From Chloroflexota bacterium (GTDB taxonomy: Bacteria; Chloroflexota; Anaerolineae; 4572-78; J111): DNA of 7,553 nucleotides. This document shows positions 1 to 6,298 of this stretch, in pieces. The stretch lies in the NCBI GenBank assembly GCA_003694775.1, contig RFJV01000323.1, forward strand, positions 1 to 7,553, given 5' to 3'. Made by a program: the position numbers and the translations under genes. Under the pieces are notes generated by a model. It was not told the DNA's origin. It was given only the letters and a program-made list of their open reading frames with translations, and made no database searches. How positions within the stretch are numbered: the stretch's first letter is position 1; the number at the start of each line of letters is the position of its first letter.

Positions 1-61
1 GGTAGCTGGGGCATCCCTATGCCCCAGAAAATGGGCCCGGCATAGGGATGCCGGCCCTACC
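1..61. repeat. Imperfect inverted repeat forming two hairpins (REP/MITE-like)
   Basis: Bases 1-23 and 39-61 are inverted copies of each other with 19 of 23 positions matching, separated by 15 bases. Each half also folds alone. Bases 6-14 pair with 19-27 as a perfect 9-bp stem with loop CCCT, and 37-43 pair with 48-54 as a 7-bp stem with loop AGGG. The element lies in non-coding DNA at the window edge and may continue to the left. It looks like a dispersed palindromic repeat. It could also serve as a terminator for an upstream gene, but no T-run follows it. Its family is not identified. Confidence 0.6.
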
Positions 62-113
62 GCCAATCAAAATTCGCCCCAAAAATGAAATACACCCCAA
101 TCAGGAAACGATA

Positions 114-142
114 TTGATATAAGCACAATCCTGCCGTATAAT
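114..142 (+). promoter_or_regulatory. Sigma-70-type promoter for the pentapeptide-repeat gene
   Basis: A TTGATA hexamer at 114-119 is separated by exactly 17 bp from a perfect TATAAT at 137-142. This gives 11 of 12 matches to the bacterial housekeeping consensus. Transcription would begin near 149-150 and produce a leader of roughly 105 nt before the ATG at 256. No operator-like repeat overlaps it, so the sequence suggests constitutive expression. The gene it serves is inferred from orientation and proximity. Confidence 0.7.
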
Positions 143-170
143 ATTGGAGATTGGGGATGTGAGATGGGGG
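143..170 (+). repeat. Four heptamer repeats, consensus ATTGGAG
   Basis: Four consecutive 7-bp units read ATTGGAG, ATTGGGG, ATGTGAG and ATGGGGG, immediately downstream of the -10 box. The same consensus recurs at 2693-2727 in the pstS leader. The block would form the start of the mRNA leader. Function is unknown; heptamer repeats of comparable style occur between genes of filamentous cyanobacteria and, in my recollection, of Chloroflexota. Confidence 0.6.
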
Positions 171-175
171 GATAA

Positions 176-210
176 AAAATTCAAAACTCAAAATTCAAAA
201 TTCAAAACTC
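176..210 (+). repeat. Five heptamer repeats, consensus AAAAYTC
   Basis: Five exact-period units read AAAATTC, AAAACTC, AAAATTC, AAAATTC and AAAACTC, varying only between T and C at the fifth base. They follow the G-rich ATTGGAG block and precede a C-rich stretch and the AGGAA ribosome-binding site (241-245). Nothing else is recognised between 211 and 240. The rest of 62-255 holds no gene. Confidence 0.65.
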
Positions 211-255
211 CCTGACCCTCCAACCAACCGACTCACCTCAAGGAAACACTAACCT

Positions 256-774
256 ATGCAAACCGGTAAAATTACTGCCAAAGACGTGAAAGCGCTGATT
301 AAAAAAGGAAAAAAAGGGGTTACTTTAAACGAGGCAGACCTCAGTGGGCTGGACCTGCGGGGCTGTACGCTAACCAAAGCGGAGCTAAAACGGGCCAACT
401 TAAGCGGAGCCAATCTGCGTAAGGCAGATTTACGCAAGGCCAAACTGCGCAAAGCAAATATGGCCGGCGCGAACCTGCGAAAAGCAGACCTGGCAAAAGC
501 GAATTTAAGCTGGGCCAACCTGAGTGAGGCAGACCTGAAGCTGGCCCGTTTGAAAGAAGCCGACCTCCGGTGGGCCAACCTGTCCGGAGCCAACCTCAGC
601 GGGGCAGACCTGCGCCGTACCGACTTAAGCGACGCCAATCTGGAAGGGGCCAACCTCAGCAAGGCAGATTTGAGCGGCGCCAACCTGCGCCGGGCCAACC
701 TGAACAAGGCCGTGCTGGACAAAATCAACTACGATAAGTACACCGAATGGCCCGACGGCTTCAAGCCGGAATAG
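256..774 (+). CDS. Pentapeptide-repeat protein
   Basis: This encodes 172 residues. From about residue 22 to 156 there are about 27 uninterrupted pentapeptides of the A(D/N)LXX type (for example ANLSG at 47-51, 107-111 and 112-116). They should fold as a right-handed quadrilateral beta-helix of nearly seven coils. The first 20 residues are lysine-rich and non-repetitive. The tail is a short capping segment containing WPDGF at 165-169, a typical ending in this family. There is no signal peptide or membrane segment, so it is probably cytosolic. The exposed i+1/i+2 positions are rich in Arg and Lys, giving a basic surface unlike the acidic DNA-mimicking members (MfpA, Qnr). The ATG at 256 is preceded by AGGAA at 241-245. 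The gene converges on the Na+/Pi transporter gene with only 6 bp between stop codons and no clear terminator. The family assignment is secure. The molecular function is unknown, and a link to phosphate is not supported by the sequence. Confidence 0.93.
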   Translation: MQTGKITAKDVKALIKKGKKGVTLNEADLSGLDLRGCTLTKAELKRANLSGANLRKADLRKAKLRKANMAGANLRKADLAKANLSWANLSEADLKLARLKEADLRWANLSGANLSGADLRRTDLSDANLEGANLSKADLSGANLRRANLNKAVLDKINYDKYTEWPDGFKPE

Positions 775-780
775 ACCGCC

Positions 781-2484
781 CTACCCCGCTTCGGCGTACA
801 CTTCTTCCAGTTCTATCATTGCTTTGGCAATCCGCTTGGCAAAGTAATAGACCCGCTTCAGGTACTCGATAATCTCGGTTTCGATGCTGAACGTGTGCAG
901 GCGGTTCGGCGCCTGAGCCACCAGCCGGTTGGCCAGATGTTCTTCCGCCTCATCCGCCAGGCGATTGATAACCATCTTGGCCGAGATAACCTCATCGGCC
1001 AGGGACAGGTCGCCCTTGTTGAGCGCGTCCAGAATGGTTTCAATGGACCAGAGCACCTTTTCATGCAGGGCCAGCAGTTTTTCACGGGTCGACGCGCTCA
1101 TTTCCACGTTGTACTTTATCCGTTCACTGCCGGCTTCCACCAGATTGGTTTCCACCATATCCCCGATATTTTCCAGATGATTGGCAATGGTCATATACTG
1201 GGAAAGCAGGGCCGCGTACCGGCCGGTCAGATTTTCCTGCGAAAGCCGGCCCAGATAGGTGACAATCGCGCCGTACAGCGTGTCCACATCATCGTCCATG
1301 TCCGACAGCCGCTCCAGGTCGTCTTCATTGCCATCAAAGACGGCGGGCAGAGCGGCCTCCATCATCCGCAGAGCATACTCGCCCAGCCGCCCCAGCTCCA
1401 GCCGCACCCGGTCCAGAGCCAGCTCCGGCGTGTCGAGCAGAAGTGGGTCCAGATAGCGCGGCTGGACGCCTCTGGTCCGCATCAGGGGGCGTTCCGGAAT
1501 CAAACGGTTCATCAGGTGCACCAGCGGGTCGACAAACCAGATAAAGAGCAGGGTATTGGCGACATTGAACACCGTGTGCGCATTGGCAATCTGGCGGGGA
1601 GTTTCCGCGGCCAGCCGGGCAATACCTTCCAGCTCCGGCGCAGACGGCGAAATAAACCGCACCAGCGCGGCCAGCTGGTCGATAAAGCCAACCCAGATAA
1701 CCACGCCCACCACCTTGAACAGGATATGCACCACTGCGGCCTGCACCGCCTCCCGCGGCTGACCAATCGCCGCCAGCAAGGCGGTCACACAGGTGCCGAT
1801 GTTGGCCCCAAAAGCCAGGGCAATCCCGGCCTCCAGGGTGACAAACCCCTGCGAAGCCAGGACAATGATAATCCCCATCGTGGCCGAAGAACTCTGGATA
1901 ATACCGGTAAAAATTGTGCCAATCAGGATGCCAATCAGCGGATTGTCCAGGTTGCGCATCATATCGATAAACGGCTGGTAGGTGCGCAGGGGACGGGTGG
2001 CCTCGCTCATCACCTCCATACCAAAAAAGATTAACCCCAGCCCCATGAGCATTGCCCCGTACTGCTGAACCCGCTTGCGCGTTCCGGCAAAGAAAAATAC
2101 AAAACCAATGGCGACCAGCCCCAGCGCGTAATGGGTCACCTTGAAGGCCACAATCTGGGCCGTGATGGTCGTACCGATGTCGGCACCCAGAATAATCCCC
2201 ACCGATTGCCGGAGCGTCATCAGCCCGGCGGCAATGAACCCGACCACCATCACCGTGGTCACAGAACTGGACTGGATGACCGCGGTGACAAACAGGCCGG
2301 TAAAGACCCCCATAAACCGGTTGGACGTAAGCTGGGCCAGCAGTTTCTTCAAGCCGCTACCGGCAATACGCTTCAGAGCATCGGTCATCTGGTCCATTCC
2401 AAACAGGAACAGCGCCAGCCCGCCGAAAAGCTCCATCAGAATAAACCCAACGTTCAGTGATTCTACGGTCGTTGTAGACTCCAT
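781..2484 (-). CDS. Na+/phosphate cotransporter family protein with C-terminal PhoU-like domain
   Basis: This 567-residue inner-membrane protein belongs to the NptA-like Na/Pi cotransporter family (Na_Pi_cotrans repeats). Two inverted transport repeats are visible. The first has QSSS at 71-74 and GADIGTT at 100-106; the second has QSSS at 197-200 and GANIGT at 226-231. These paired QSSS motifs are the family's substrate/Na+-binding hallmark. Hydrophobic segments fill residues 13-325. Residues about 355-560 are helical and charged and resemble PhoU, with ENIGD at 439-442 region matching PhoU's LERIGD. The start is placed at the ATG at 2484-2482, not at an upstream in-frame start at 2556, because AAAGGA lies 9 nt before it and the extra 24 residues are not family-like. 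It would import phosphate with sodium; some relatives export or have undefined direction. It diverges from pstS across a region with Pho-box-like repeats, so phosphate-responsive expression is likely. The cytosolic PhoU-like domain may regulate transport. Confidence 0.93.
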   Translation of the reverse strand: MESTTTVESLNVGFILMELFGGLALFLFGMDQMTDALKRIAGSGLKKLLAQLTSNRFMGVFTGLFVTAVIQSSSVTTVMVVGFIAAGLMTLRQSVGIILGADIGTTITAQIVAFKVTHYALGLVAIGFVFFFAGTRKRVQQYGAMLMGLGLIFFGMEVMSEATRPLRTYQPFIDMMRNLDNPLIGILIGTIFTGIIQSSSATMGIIIVLASQGFVTLEAGIALAFGANIGTCVTALLAAIGQPREAVQAAVVHILFKVVGVVIWVGFIDQLAALVRFISPSAPELEGIARLAAETPRQIANAHTVFNVANTLLFIWFVDPLVHLMNRLIPERPLMRTRGVQPRYLDPLLLDTPELALDRVRLELGRLGEYALRMMEAALPAVFDGNEDDLERLSDMDDDVDTLYGAIVTYLGRLSQENLTGRYAALLSQYMTIANHLENIGDMVETNLVEAGSERIKYNVEMSASTREKLLALHEKVLWSIETILDALNKGDLSLADEVISAKMVINRLADEAEEHLANRLVAQAPNRLHTFSIETEIIEYLKRVYYFAKRIAKAMIELEEVYAEAG

Positions 2485-2579
2485 ATTAAGCTGTCCTTTG
2501 GTTGAAAGTTGGTACCTGCTCAGGTATGCCGGCAGAATGCAGAATAAAAAACTCAAACGGAAACCTGAGCCGTCCCTCC

Positions 2580-2585
2580 ATTTTA
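2580..2585 (-). promoter_or_regulatory. Candidate -10 element for the Na+/Pi transporter gene
   Basis: On the minus strand TAAAAT occupies 2585-2580, about 95 nt upstream of the ATG. There is no good -35 hexamer at 16-18 bp. The corresponding position lies in a T-run next to a reverse-oriented TTAACAGAA half-site (2604-2596), which would fit an activator-dependent promoter. The same hexamer is used as the candidate -10 on the other strand for pstS. Evidence is weak. Confidence 0.3.
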
Positions 2586-2609
2586 CTCCAAATTGTTCTG
2601 TTAAAAAAA

Positions 2610-2661
2610 TTTAACCAAAACTTAACGCCTGCTTAACAGAATTTTCAACTTCTCATAACTT
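2610..2661 (+). promoter_or_regulatory. Pho-box-like operator: five direct repeats at 11-bp spacing
   Basis: Five 8-bp units are separated by 3-bp spacers: TTTAACCA (2610), CTTAACGC (2621), CTTAACAG (2632), TTTCAACT (2643) and CATAACTT (2654). The established cyanobacterial Pho box bound by SphR is three repeats of PyTTAAPyPy(T/A) with 3-bp spacers. The first unit matches it perfectly; the others match at 6 or 7 of 8 positions. E. coli PhoB sites also have an 11-bp period. The array ends 7 bp before a -10 hexamer, the usual activator placement. It sits between two phosphate-uptake genes. Binding of a PhoB/PhoP-type response regulator is inferred; the regulator itself is not in the window. Confidence 0.75.
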
Positions 2662-2668
2662 TTCGCGC

Positions 2669-2674
2669 TAAAAT
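2669..2674 (+). promoter_or_regulatory. -10 element of the pst operon promoter
   Basis: TAAAAT (5 of 6 matches to TATAAT) lies 7 bp downstream of the last Pho-box-like unit. No consensus -35 hexamer is found 16-18 bp upstream; the repeat array occupies that position, as in promoters where PhoB replaces -35 recognition. The transcript would start near 2681, leaving a leader of about 115 nt before pstS. Confidence 0.5.
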
Positions 2675-2692
2675 AAGGTGGTTTTGCCGGTA

Positions 2693-2727
2693 TTTGGAGA
2701 TTGGAGATTAGAGATTGGGGATTTGAG
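2693..2727 (+). repeat. Five heptamer repeats, consensus ATTGGAG, in pstS leader
   Basis: Consecutive 7-bp units read TTTGGAG, ATTGGAG, ATTAGAG, ATTGGGG and ATTTGAG. The consensus is the same as the block at 143-170 before the pentapeptide gene. TTGGGGA at 2715-2721 is complementary to TCCCCAA at 2752-2758 in the next repeat block, so the two could pair in the mRNA leader. Confidence 0.65.
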
Positions 2728-2740
2728 ACGAATTATACCA

Positions 2741-2780
2741 AACTCTTTAACTCCCCAACTCCCTAACTCCCTAACTCTCA
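2741..2780 (+). repeat. Five octamer repeats, consensus AACTCCCT, in pstS leader
   Basis: Five consecutive 8-bp units read AACTCTTT, AACTCCCC, AACTCCCT, AACTCCCT and AACTCTCA. The block ends just before the pstS ribosome-binding site and is pyrimidine-rich. No open reading frame is seen in it or in the remainder of 2485-2796. Confidence 0.65.
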
Positions 2781-2789
2781 CCCGGAGAG
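2775..2789 (+). promoter_or_regulatory. pstS ribosome-binding site within a small hairpin
   Basis: GGAGAG at 2784-2789 lies 7 nt before the ATG at 2797 and fixes that start over the in-frame TTG at 2791. CTCTC at 2775-2779 can pair with GAGAG at 2785-2789 across a 5-nt loop, partly hiding the site. The hairpin is short, so its effect on translation is speculative. Confidence 0.45.
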
Positions 2790-2796
2790 ATTGCCT

Positions 2797-3723
2797 ATGA
2801 AAACAGATTCCAAACCTCTCGTCTACAGTATGGCTGTCCTGGTAATCCTGATGCTCACCGTCCTTTTGACTGCCTGCGGCGGCGCTCCCCCCCCGCCGGC
2901 GGAAGCCGGGGCCGCGGTAGAAAGCAGTGCCCCGGCTCGAACCATCCAGAACAAAGGCTCCGACACGCTGGTCAACCTGGCTCTGGCCTGGGCCGAGCGG
3001 TACCGGGAAATCCGGCCCGATGTATCGATTGCCGTCACCGGCGGCGGCTCCGGCACCGGCATCGCCGCGCTGATTAACGGCACGGTGGATATTGCCAACG
3101 CCTCACGCAAAATGAAAGACAAGGAGTTTGAGGCCGCCCGCGCCAACGGCATCGAACCGGTGGAGTTTGTGGTTGCCATCGACGCTCTGGCAGTGGTGGT
3201 CCACCCCGACAACCCGGTGGACCGGCTGACCATCGACCAGCTCGCCGACATTTTTACCGGCAGAATCACCAACTGGAAAGAGGTCGGCGGGAACGATGCC
3301 CCCATCATCCTGCTGTCGCGTGAAACCAACTCCGGTACGCACGTGTACTTTCTGGAAGAAGTGGTTCGCAAGGGAGAAAAGGATAACGAGGATATTTTTG
3401 CCCCCCAAACCCTGCTGATGCCGTCTTCCGTGGGCATTACCAGCGAACTGCGCCGCAACCCCAATGCCATCGGCTACGACGGGCTGGGATACGTTACCGA
3501 AGAAGAAAAAATGATTGCCGTTGCCAGAACTGCCAGCTCCCCCTATGTCCTGCCCTCGGTAGAAAGCGGCTCCGACGGCAGTTATCCTATTGCCCGCAAC
3601 CTGTATATGTACACCGCCGGCGAGCCATCCGACGTTATCGCCGAATACCTGGACTGGATTCGCGGGCCTGAGGGGCAGGCCATTGTAGCTGAGCTGGGCT
3701 TTGTACCTTTACCGCAGGAGTAA
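2797..3723 (+). CDS. pstS: Phosphate ABC transporter substrate-binding lipoprotein PstS
   Basis: This 308-residue protein captures phosphate outside the cytoplasmic membrane and hands it to PstC/PstA. Residues 8-26 form a hydrophobic signal ending in the lipobox L24-T25-A26-C27, so it should be a lipid-anchored protein cleaved before C27. A proline/alanine-rich linker (30-47), encoded partly by a run of eight C residues, follows. Ligand-binding elements seen are GSDT at 54-57, GGGSGTG at 82-88, the D98/S103-R104 region and SRETNSGTH at 174-182, where Ser, Arg and the SGT loop contact phosphate in the family. IFTGRITNWKEVGG at 152-165 is a strong family signature. The ATG at 2797 was chosen for its GGAGAG at 7 nt. 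It is the first gene of pstSCAB1B2, behind a Pho-box-like array. Assignment is secure. Confidence 0.97.
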   Translation: MKTDSKPLVYSMAVLVILMLTVLLTACGGAPPPPAEAGAAVESSAPARTIQNKGSDTLVNLALAWAERYREIRPDVSIAVTGGGSGTGIAALINGTVDIANASRKMKDKEFEAARANGIEPVEFVVAIDALAVVVHPDNPVDRLTIDQLADIFTGRITNWKEVGGNDAPIILLSRETNSGTHVYFLEEVVRKGEKDNEDIFAPQTLLMPSSVGITSELRRNPNAIGYDGLGYVTEEEKMIAVARTASSPYVLPSVESGSDGSYPIARNLYMYTAGEPSDVIAEYLDWIRGPEGQAIVAELGFVPLPQE

Positions 3724-3727
3724 TGCT

Positions 3728-4690
3728 ATGAGCACCACCCCCATTTCCGGGGAAACTAACGTTTCCACCGTCTCTGTATCTATGATTTTTCAGCGTTTGA
3801 AAGCCACCAACTGGTATGAATTCGTTATCGAAGGGCTGATCCGCCTGGCCGGCGTGTCGACCATCTTCATTGTGGGCCTGATTTTTCTGTTTCTGCTTCG
3901 GGAAGGACTGCCCGCCTTTCTGGACATCCCCTTGCGGCAGTTGTTTGGCCCGCGGTGGTATCCCATCGAGGGGCGGTTCGGCATCTGGCCGCTGATGGTC
4001 GGCTCGTTTATTGTCACCGTGGGGGCGGTTATCATTGCCGTTCCGCTGGGCCTGACCACCGCCATCTACCTGGGGGAAATTGCCCCGCCCTGGCAGAGGG
4101 AAATCCTCAAGCCGTTTATTGAGGTGCTGTCCGGCATTCCCTCCATTGTGCTGGGTTTTCTGGGCTGGGTGGCCCTGGCCCCGCTGGTTCAGCGTCTGGG
4201 CGCGCCCACCGGCCTGACGGCCTTTACCGGCTCCCTTCTGCTGGCTTACATGTCTCTGCCGACCATCATCAGCATTTCTGAAGACGCGCTGTACGCGGTG
4301 CCCAAAGAATACCGGGACGCGGCCCTGGCCATTGGGGCCACCCAGTGGCAAACCATCTGGCGAGTGGTACTGCCGGCGGCCCGTTCGGGTCTGGTGATTG
4401 CGGTAATGCTGGGGATTGGCCGGGCCATTGGCGAAACAATGGCCGTGATGATGGTCACCGGCAACGCGGCCAACATCCCCCCGCTGGGGCCGGGCATGCT
4501 GTTCCAGCCGGTCCGCACCATGACCGCCACCATCGCCGCAGAAATGGGTGAGGTGGCTAAAGGCAGTCTGCATTACAACACCCTGTTTGGCATTGGCATC
4601 ATCCTCTTTTTGATTACCCTGGCTATCAACTCAATTGCTGGCCGGCTGGTGGGGGCACAGTCCAGCCGCCGGCGAGGAGGTCAGCTATGA
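3728..4690 (+). CDS. pstC: Phosphate ABC transporter permease PstC
   Basis: This 320-residue membrane subunit forms, with PstA, the phosphate channel across the cytoplasmic membrane. A cytosolic N-terminal stretch of about 35 residues is followed by about six hydrophobic segments (near 36-58, 88-116, 129-156, 162-183, 221-245 and 284-308). IEVLSGIPSIVLG at 131-143 is the conserved PstC/PstA signature. The coupling-loop (EAA) region is 194-213, with D197-A198-A199 and G203, which docks on a PstB. GRAIGET at 231-237 is also conserved. The start is the ATG at 3728, with AGGAG at 3716-3720 inside the end of pstS; an in-frame upstream start at 3701 lies within pstS and is not favoured. It is 4 bp from pstS and overlaps pstA by ATGA. 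Confidence 0.97.
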   Translation: MSTTPISGETNVSTVSVSMIFQRLKATNWYEFVIEGLIRLAGVSTIFIVGLIFLFLLREGLPAFLDIPLRQLFGPRWYPIEGRFGIWPLMVGSFIVTVGAVIIAVPLGLTTAIYLGEIAPPWQREILKPFIEVLSGIPSIVLGFLGWVALAPLVQRLGAPTGLTAFTGSLLLAYMSLPTIISISEDALYAVPKEYRDAALAIGATQWQTIWRVVLPAARSGLVIAVMLGIGRAIGETMAVMMVTGNAANIPPLGPGMLFQPVRTMTATIAAEMGEVAKGSLHYNTLFGIGIILFLITLAINSIAGRLVGAQSSRRRGGQL

Positions 4691-5532
4691 CCCGTCAACA
4701 AACGCAGAAAATCGCGGTCGCCGTTATCAGCACGGTGGCCGGTCTGGTGGTCATCCCCATCCTGCTGGTCATCCTGTTCATTGTGGTCAACGGCATCGGC
4801 GCTATTAGCTGGGAATTTTTGACCGCCCCCCCAAAAAACGGGATGCGCGAAGGCGGCATTATGCCGGCACTGGTCGGCACCATCTTTCTGACCTTCGGGA
4901 CGGCCATTGCCGCCATGCCGCTGGCGATTGCCGCGGCCATCTACCTGGCCGAATACGCCGGCGATACCCGGCTGACCCGCTGGGTACGGCTGGCGATTGT
5001 CAACCTGGCCGGTATTCCCTCGATTGTGTACGGCCTGTTTGGGCTGGGTGCGTTTGTGCTCTATTTCAACTTCGGCACGTCCATACTGGCCGGTTCGCTG
5101 ACTCTGGGGATTATGACCCTGCCGGTGGTTATCAGCACGGCAGAGGAGGCCATTCTGTCGGTGCCGCGCGAGTTCCGGGTGGTCAGCCTGAGCCTGGGGG
5201 CGACCCGCTGGCAGACCATCCGCCACCAGGTCCTGCCCCACGCCCTGCCGGGCATCATCACCGGGGTGATTCTGGGCCTGAGCCGGGCCGCGGGCGAAAC
5301 TGCGCCCATCCTGTTTACGGTGGCCGCGTTTTATGTTCCCCACCTGCCCCGCTCCATCTTCGACCAGACAATGGCCCTGCCCTACCACCTGTACGTCATC
5401 TCCACCCAGGTGCCGGGCATGCCGCTTTCTAACCAGTACGGGACGGCCCTGGTGCTTCTTCTGTTAGTGCTCTCGCTTACGCTGGTCGCCACTATCGTGC
5501 GCTCCCGGATGCGCCAACGTCGCCAATGGTAG
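4687..5532 (+). CDS. pstA: Phosphate ABC transporter permease PstA
   Basis: This 281-residue protein is the second channel subunit. About six hydrophobic segments are visible, the first at 9-37 and the last at 252-272. NLAGIPSIVYG at 106-116 and SRAAGETAPILF at 199-210 are PstA signatures. The coupling loop is at about 161-184 and ends LGATRWQTI, but the usual R-E-A-A/S is R164-V165-V166-S167, so the conserved EAA glutamate is absent. Its partner PstC keeps an acidic residue there. The ATG overlaps the pstC stop as ATGA (4687-4690), with GAGGAGG at 4674-4680, suggesting translational coupling. Length and order are normal for PstA. Assignment is secure; the effect of the loop change is inference. 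Confidence 0.96.
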   Translation: MTRQQTQKIAVAVISTVAGLVVIPILLVILFIVVNGIGAISWEFLTAPPKNGMREGGIMPALVGTIFLTFGTAIAAMPLAIAAAIYLAEYAGDTRLTRWVRLAIVNLAGIPSIVYGLFGLGAFVLYFNFGTSILAGSLTLGIMTLPVVISTAEEAILSVPREFRVVSLSLGATRWQTIRHQVLPHALPGIITGVILGLSRAAGETAPILFTVAAFYVPHLPRSIFDQTMALPYHLYVISTQVPGMPLSNQYGTALVLLLLVLSLTLVATIVRSRMRQRRQW

Positions 5533-5539
5533 GTGTGTT

Positions 5540-6298
5540 ATGGAACCCATCATCTCTATCCGCAACCTGTTTTTTACGTACAAAGACGGCACCGAAGCCC
5601 TGAAAAATGTTTCTCTGGACATCTACCCCAACGAAGTATTTGTCCTGTTCGGCCCGGCCCGGAGCGGCAAGACCACCCTTCTGCGCTTGCTCAACCGCCT
5701 GTCGGACCTGATTGAGGGGGCACGCATTCAGGGAACCATCCAGTTTAAGGGACAGGACATTTTTGCCCGCGGGGTGGATGTTACCGCCCTGCGGCGGCAG
5801 GTCAGCATGGTTTTTGCCATTCCGACCCCCTTGCCCGGCAGTATCCGCGACAACCTGACCTACGGCCTGAGAATGGCCGGTATCCGCCGGATGAGTGTGC
5901 TGGAAGAGCGGGTGGAACGTGCTTTGCGGCAGGCCGCCCTGTGGGACGAGGTGAAAGACCGGCTGGACGAGTCGGCCTTTGCCCTCTCCGGCGGGCAGAA
6001 ACAGCGGTTGTGCCTGGCCCGCAGTCTGGCCCTGGAGCCGGAAGTCATCCTGCTGGACAACCCCACGTCTGGCCTGGACCCGCTGTCTACGGGAATGGTC
6101 GAGGATTCGCTGTACGAACTCAAACAGCGGTACACCATCATCATGGTGCCGCACAGCGTTCAGCAGGCCGGTCGGGTGGCCGACCGGGCCGGCTTTTTGC
6201 TGGACGGCGAGCTGGTGGAGGTCAACCGGGCCGAGCGGCTGTTCACCAGCCCCCGCGACCAGCGCACCGAAGACTACATCACAGGACGGTTTGGCTGA
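5540..6298 (+). CDS. pstB: PstB-family ATPase, copy 1, with degenerate catalytic residues
   Basis: This 252-residue cytosolic ABC ATPase of the PstB family ends in the typical YITGRFG. Its motifs are A-loop Y14, Walker A G38-T45 (GPARSGKT, intact), signature L149-Q153 (LSGGQ, intact), D-loop D180 and H-loop H205. Two catalytic positions are lost. The Q-loop reads VFAIP, with A93 where glutamine is expected. Walker B reads VILLDNP, with N174 replacing the catalytic glutamate. Both changes need at least two base substitutions, so a simple sequencing error is unlikely. It should bind ATP but hydrolyse it poorly through its own Walker motifs, while lending LSGGQ to a partner. It starts 7 bp after pstA, with AGGTG at 5531-5535, and its stop overlaps the start of pstB copy 2 by 1 nt. 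It is a tandem paralogue of that gene; both share the 17-nt identical stretch at 5936-5952 and 6691-6707. Confidence 0.93.
   Translation: MEPIISIRNLFFTYKDGTEALKNVSLDIYPNEVFVLFGPARSGKTTLLRLLNRLSDLIEGARIQGTIQFKGQDIFARGVDVTALRRQVSMVFAIPTPLPGSIRDNLTYGLRMAGIRRMSVLEERVERALRQAALWDEVKDRLDESAFALSGGQKQRLCLARSLALEPEVILLDNPTSGLDPLSTGMVEDSLYELKQRYTIIMVPHSVQQAGRVADRAGFLLDGELVEVNRAERLFTSPRDQRTEDYITGRFG

Noticed and set aside
143..210. CRISPR array
   Set aside because: The units are contiguous 7-mers without spacers, and no cas gene is present.
249..728. Long minus-strand open frame opposite the pentapeptide gene
   Set aside because: Its Leu/Ala/Arg/Ser-rich periodic sequence is the reverse-complement reading of the 15-bp coding repeats; it has no family resemblance.
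756..768. CGGCT/AGCCG hairpin as a bidirectional terminator between the convergent genes
   Set aside because: The stem is only 5 bp, lies inside coding sequence and has no T-run on either strand.
895..2034. 379-codon plus-strand open frame across the Na+/Pi transporter gene
   Set aside because: It is antisense to a clear family member, rich in His, Gln, Arg and Gly as expected from an off-frame high-GC reading, with no recognisable domain.
2485..2556. N-terminal extension of the Na+/Pi transporter to a start at 2556
   Set aside because: AAAGGA at good spacing supports the ATG at 2484, and the 24 extra residues fall in the regulatory region and do not resemble the family's N-terminus.
3635..4573. 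312-codon minus-strand open frame opposite pstS/pstC
   Set aside because: Shadow of the plus-strand coding sequence; low-complexity Gly/His/Gln composition and no recognisable motif.
5540..6298. pstB copy 1 as a pseudogene
   Set aside because: The frame is intact at full length with preserved Walker A, LSGGQ, D-loop, H-loop and family C-terminus. The altered residues are limited to specific catalytic positions and mirrored in copy 2.
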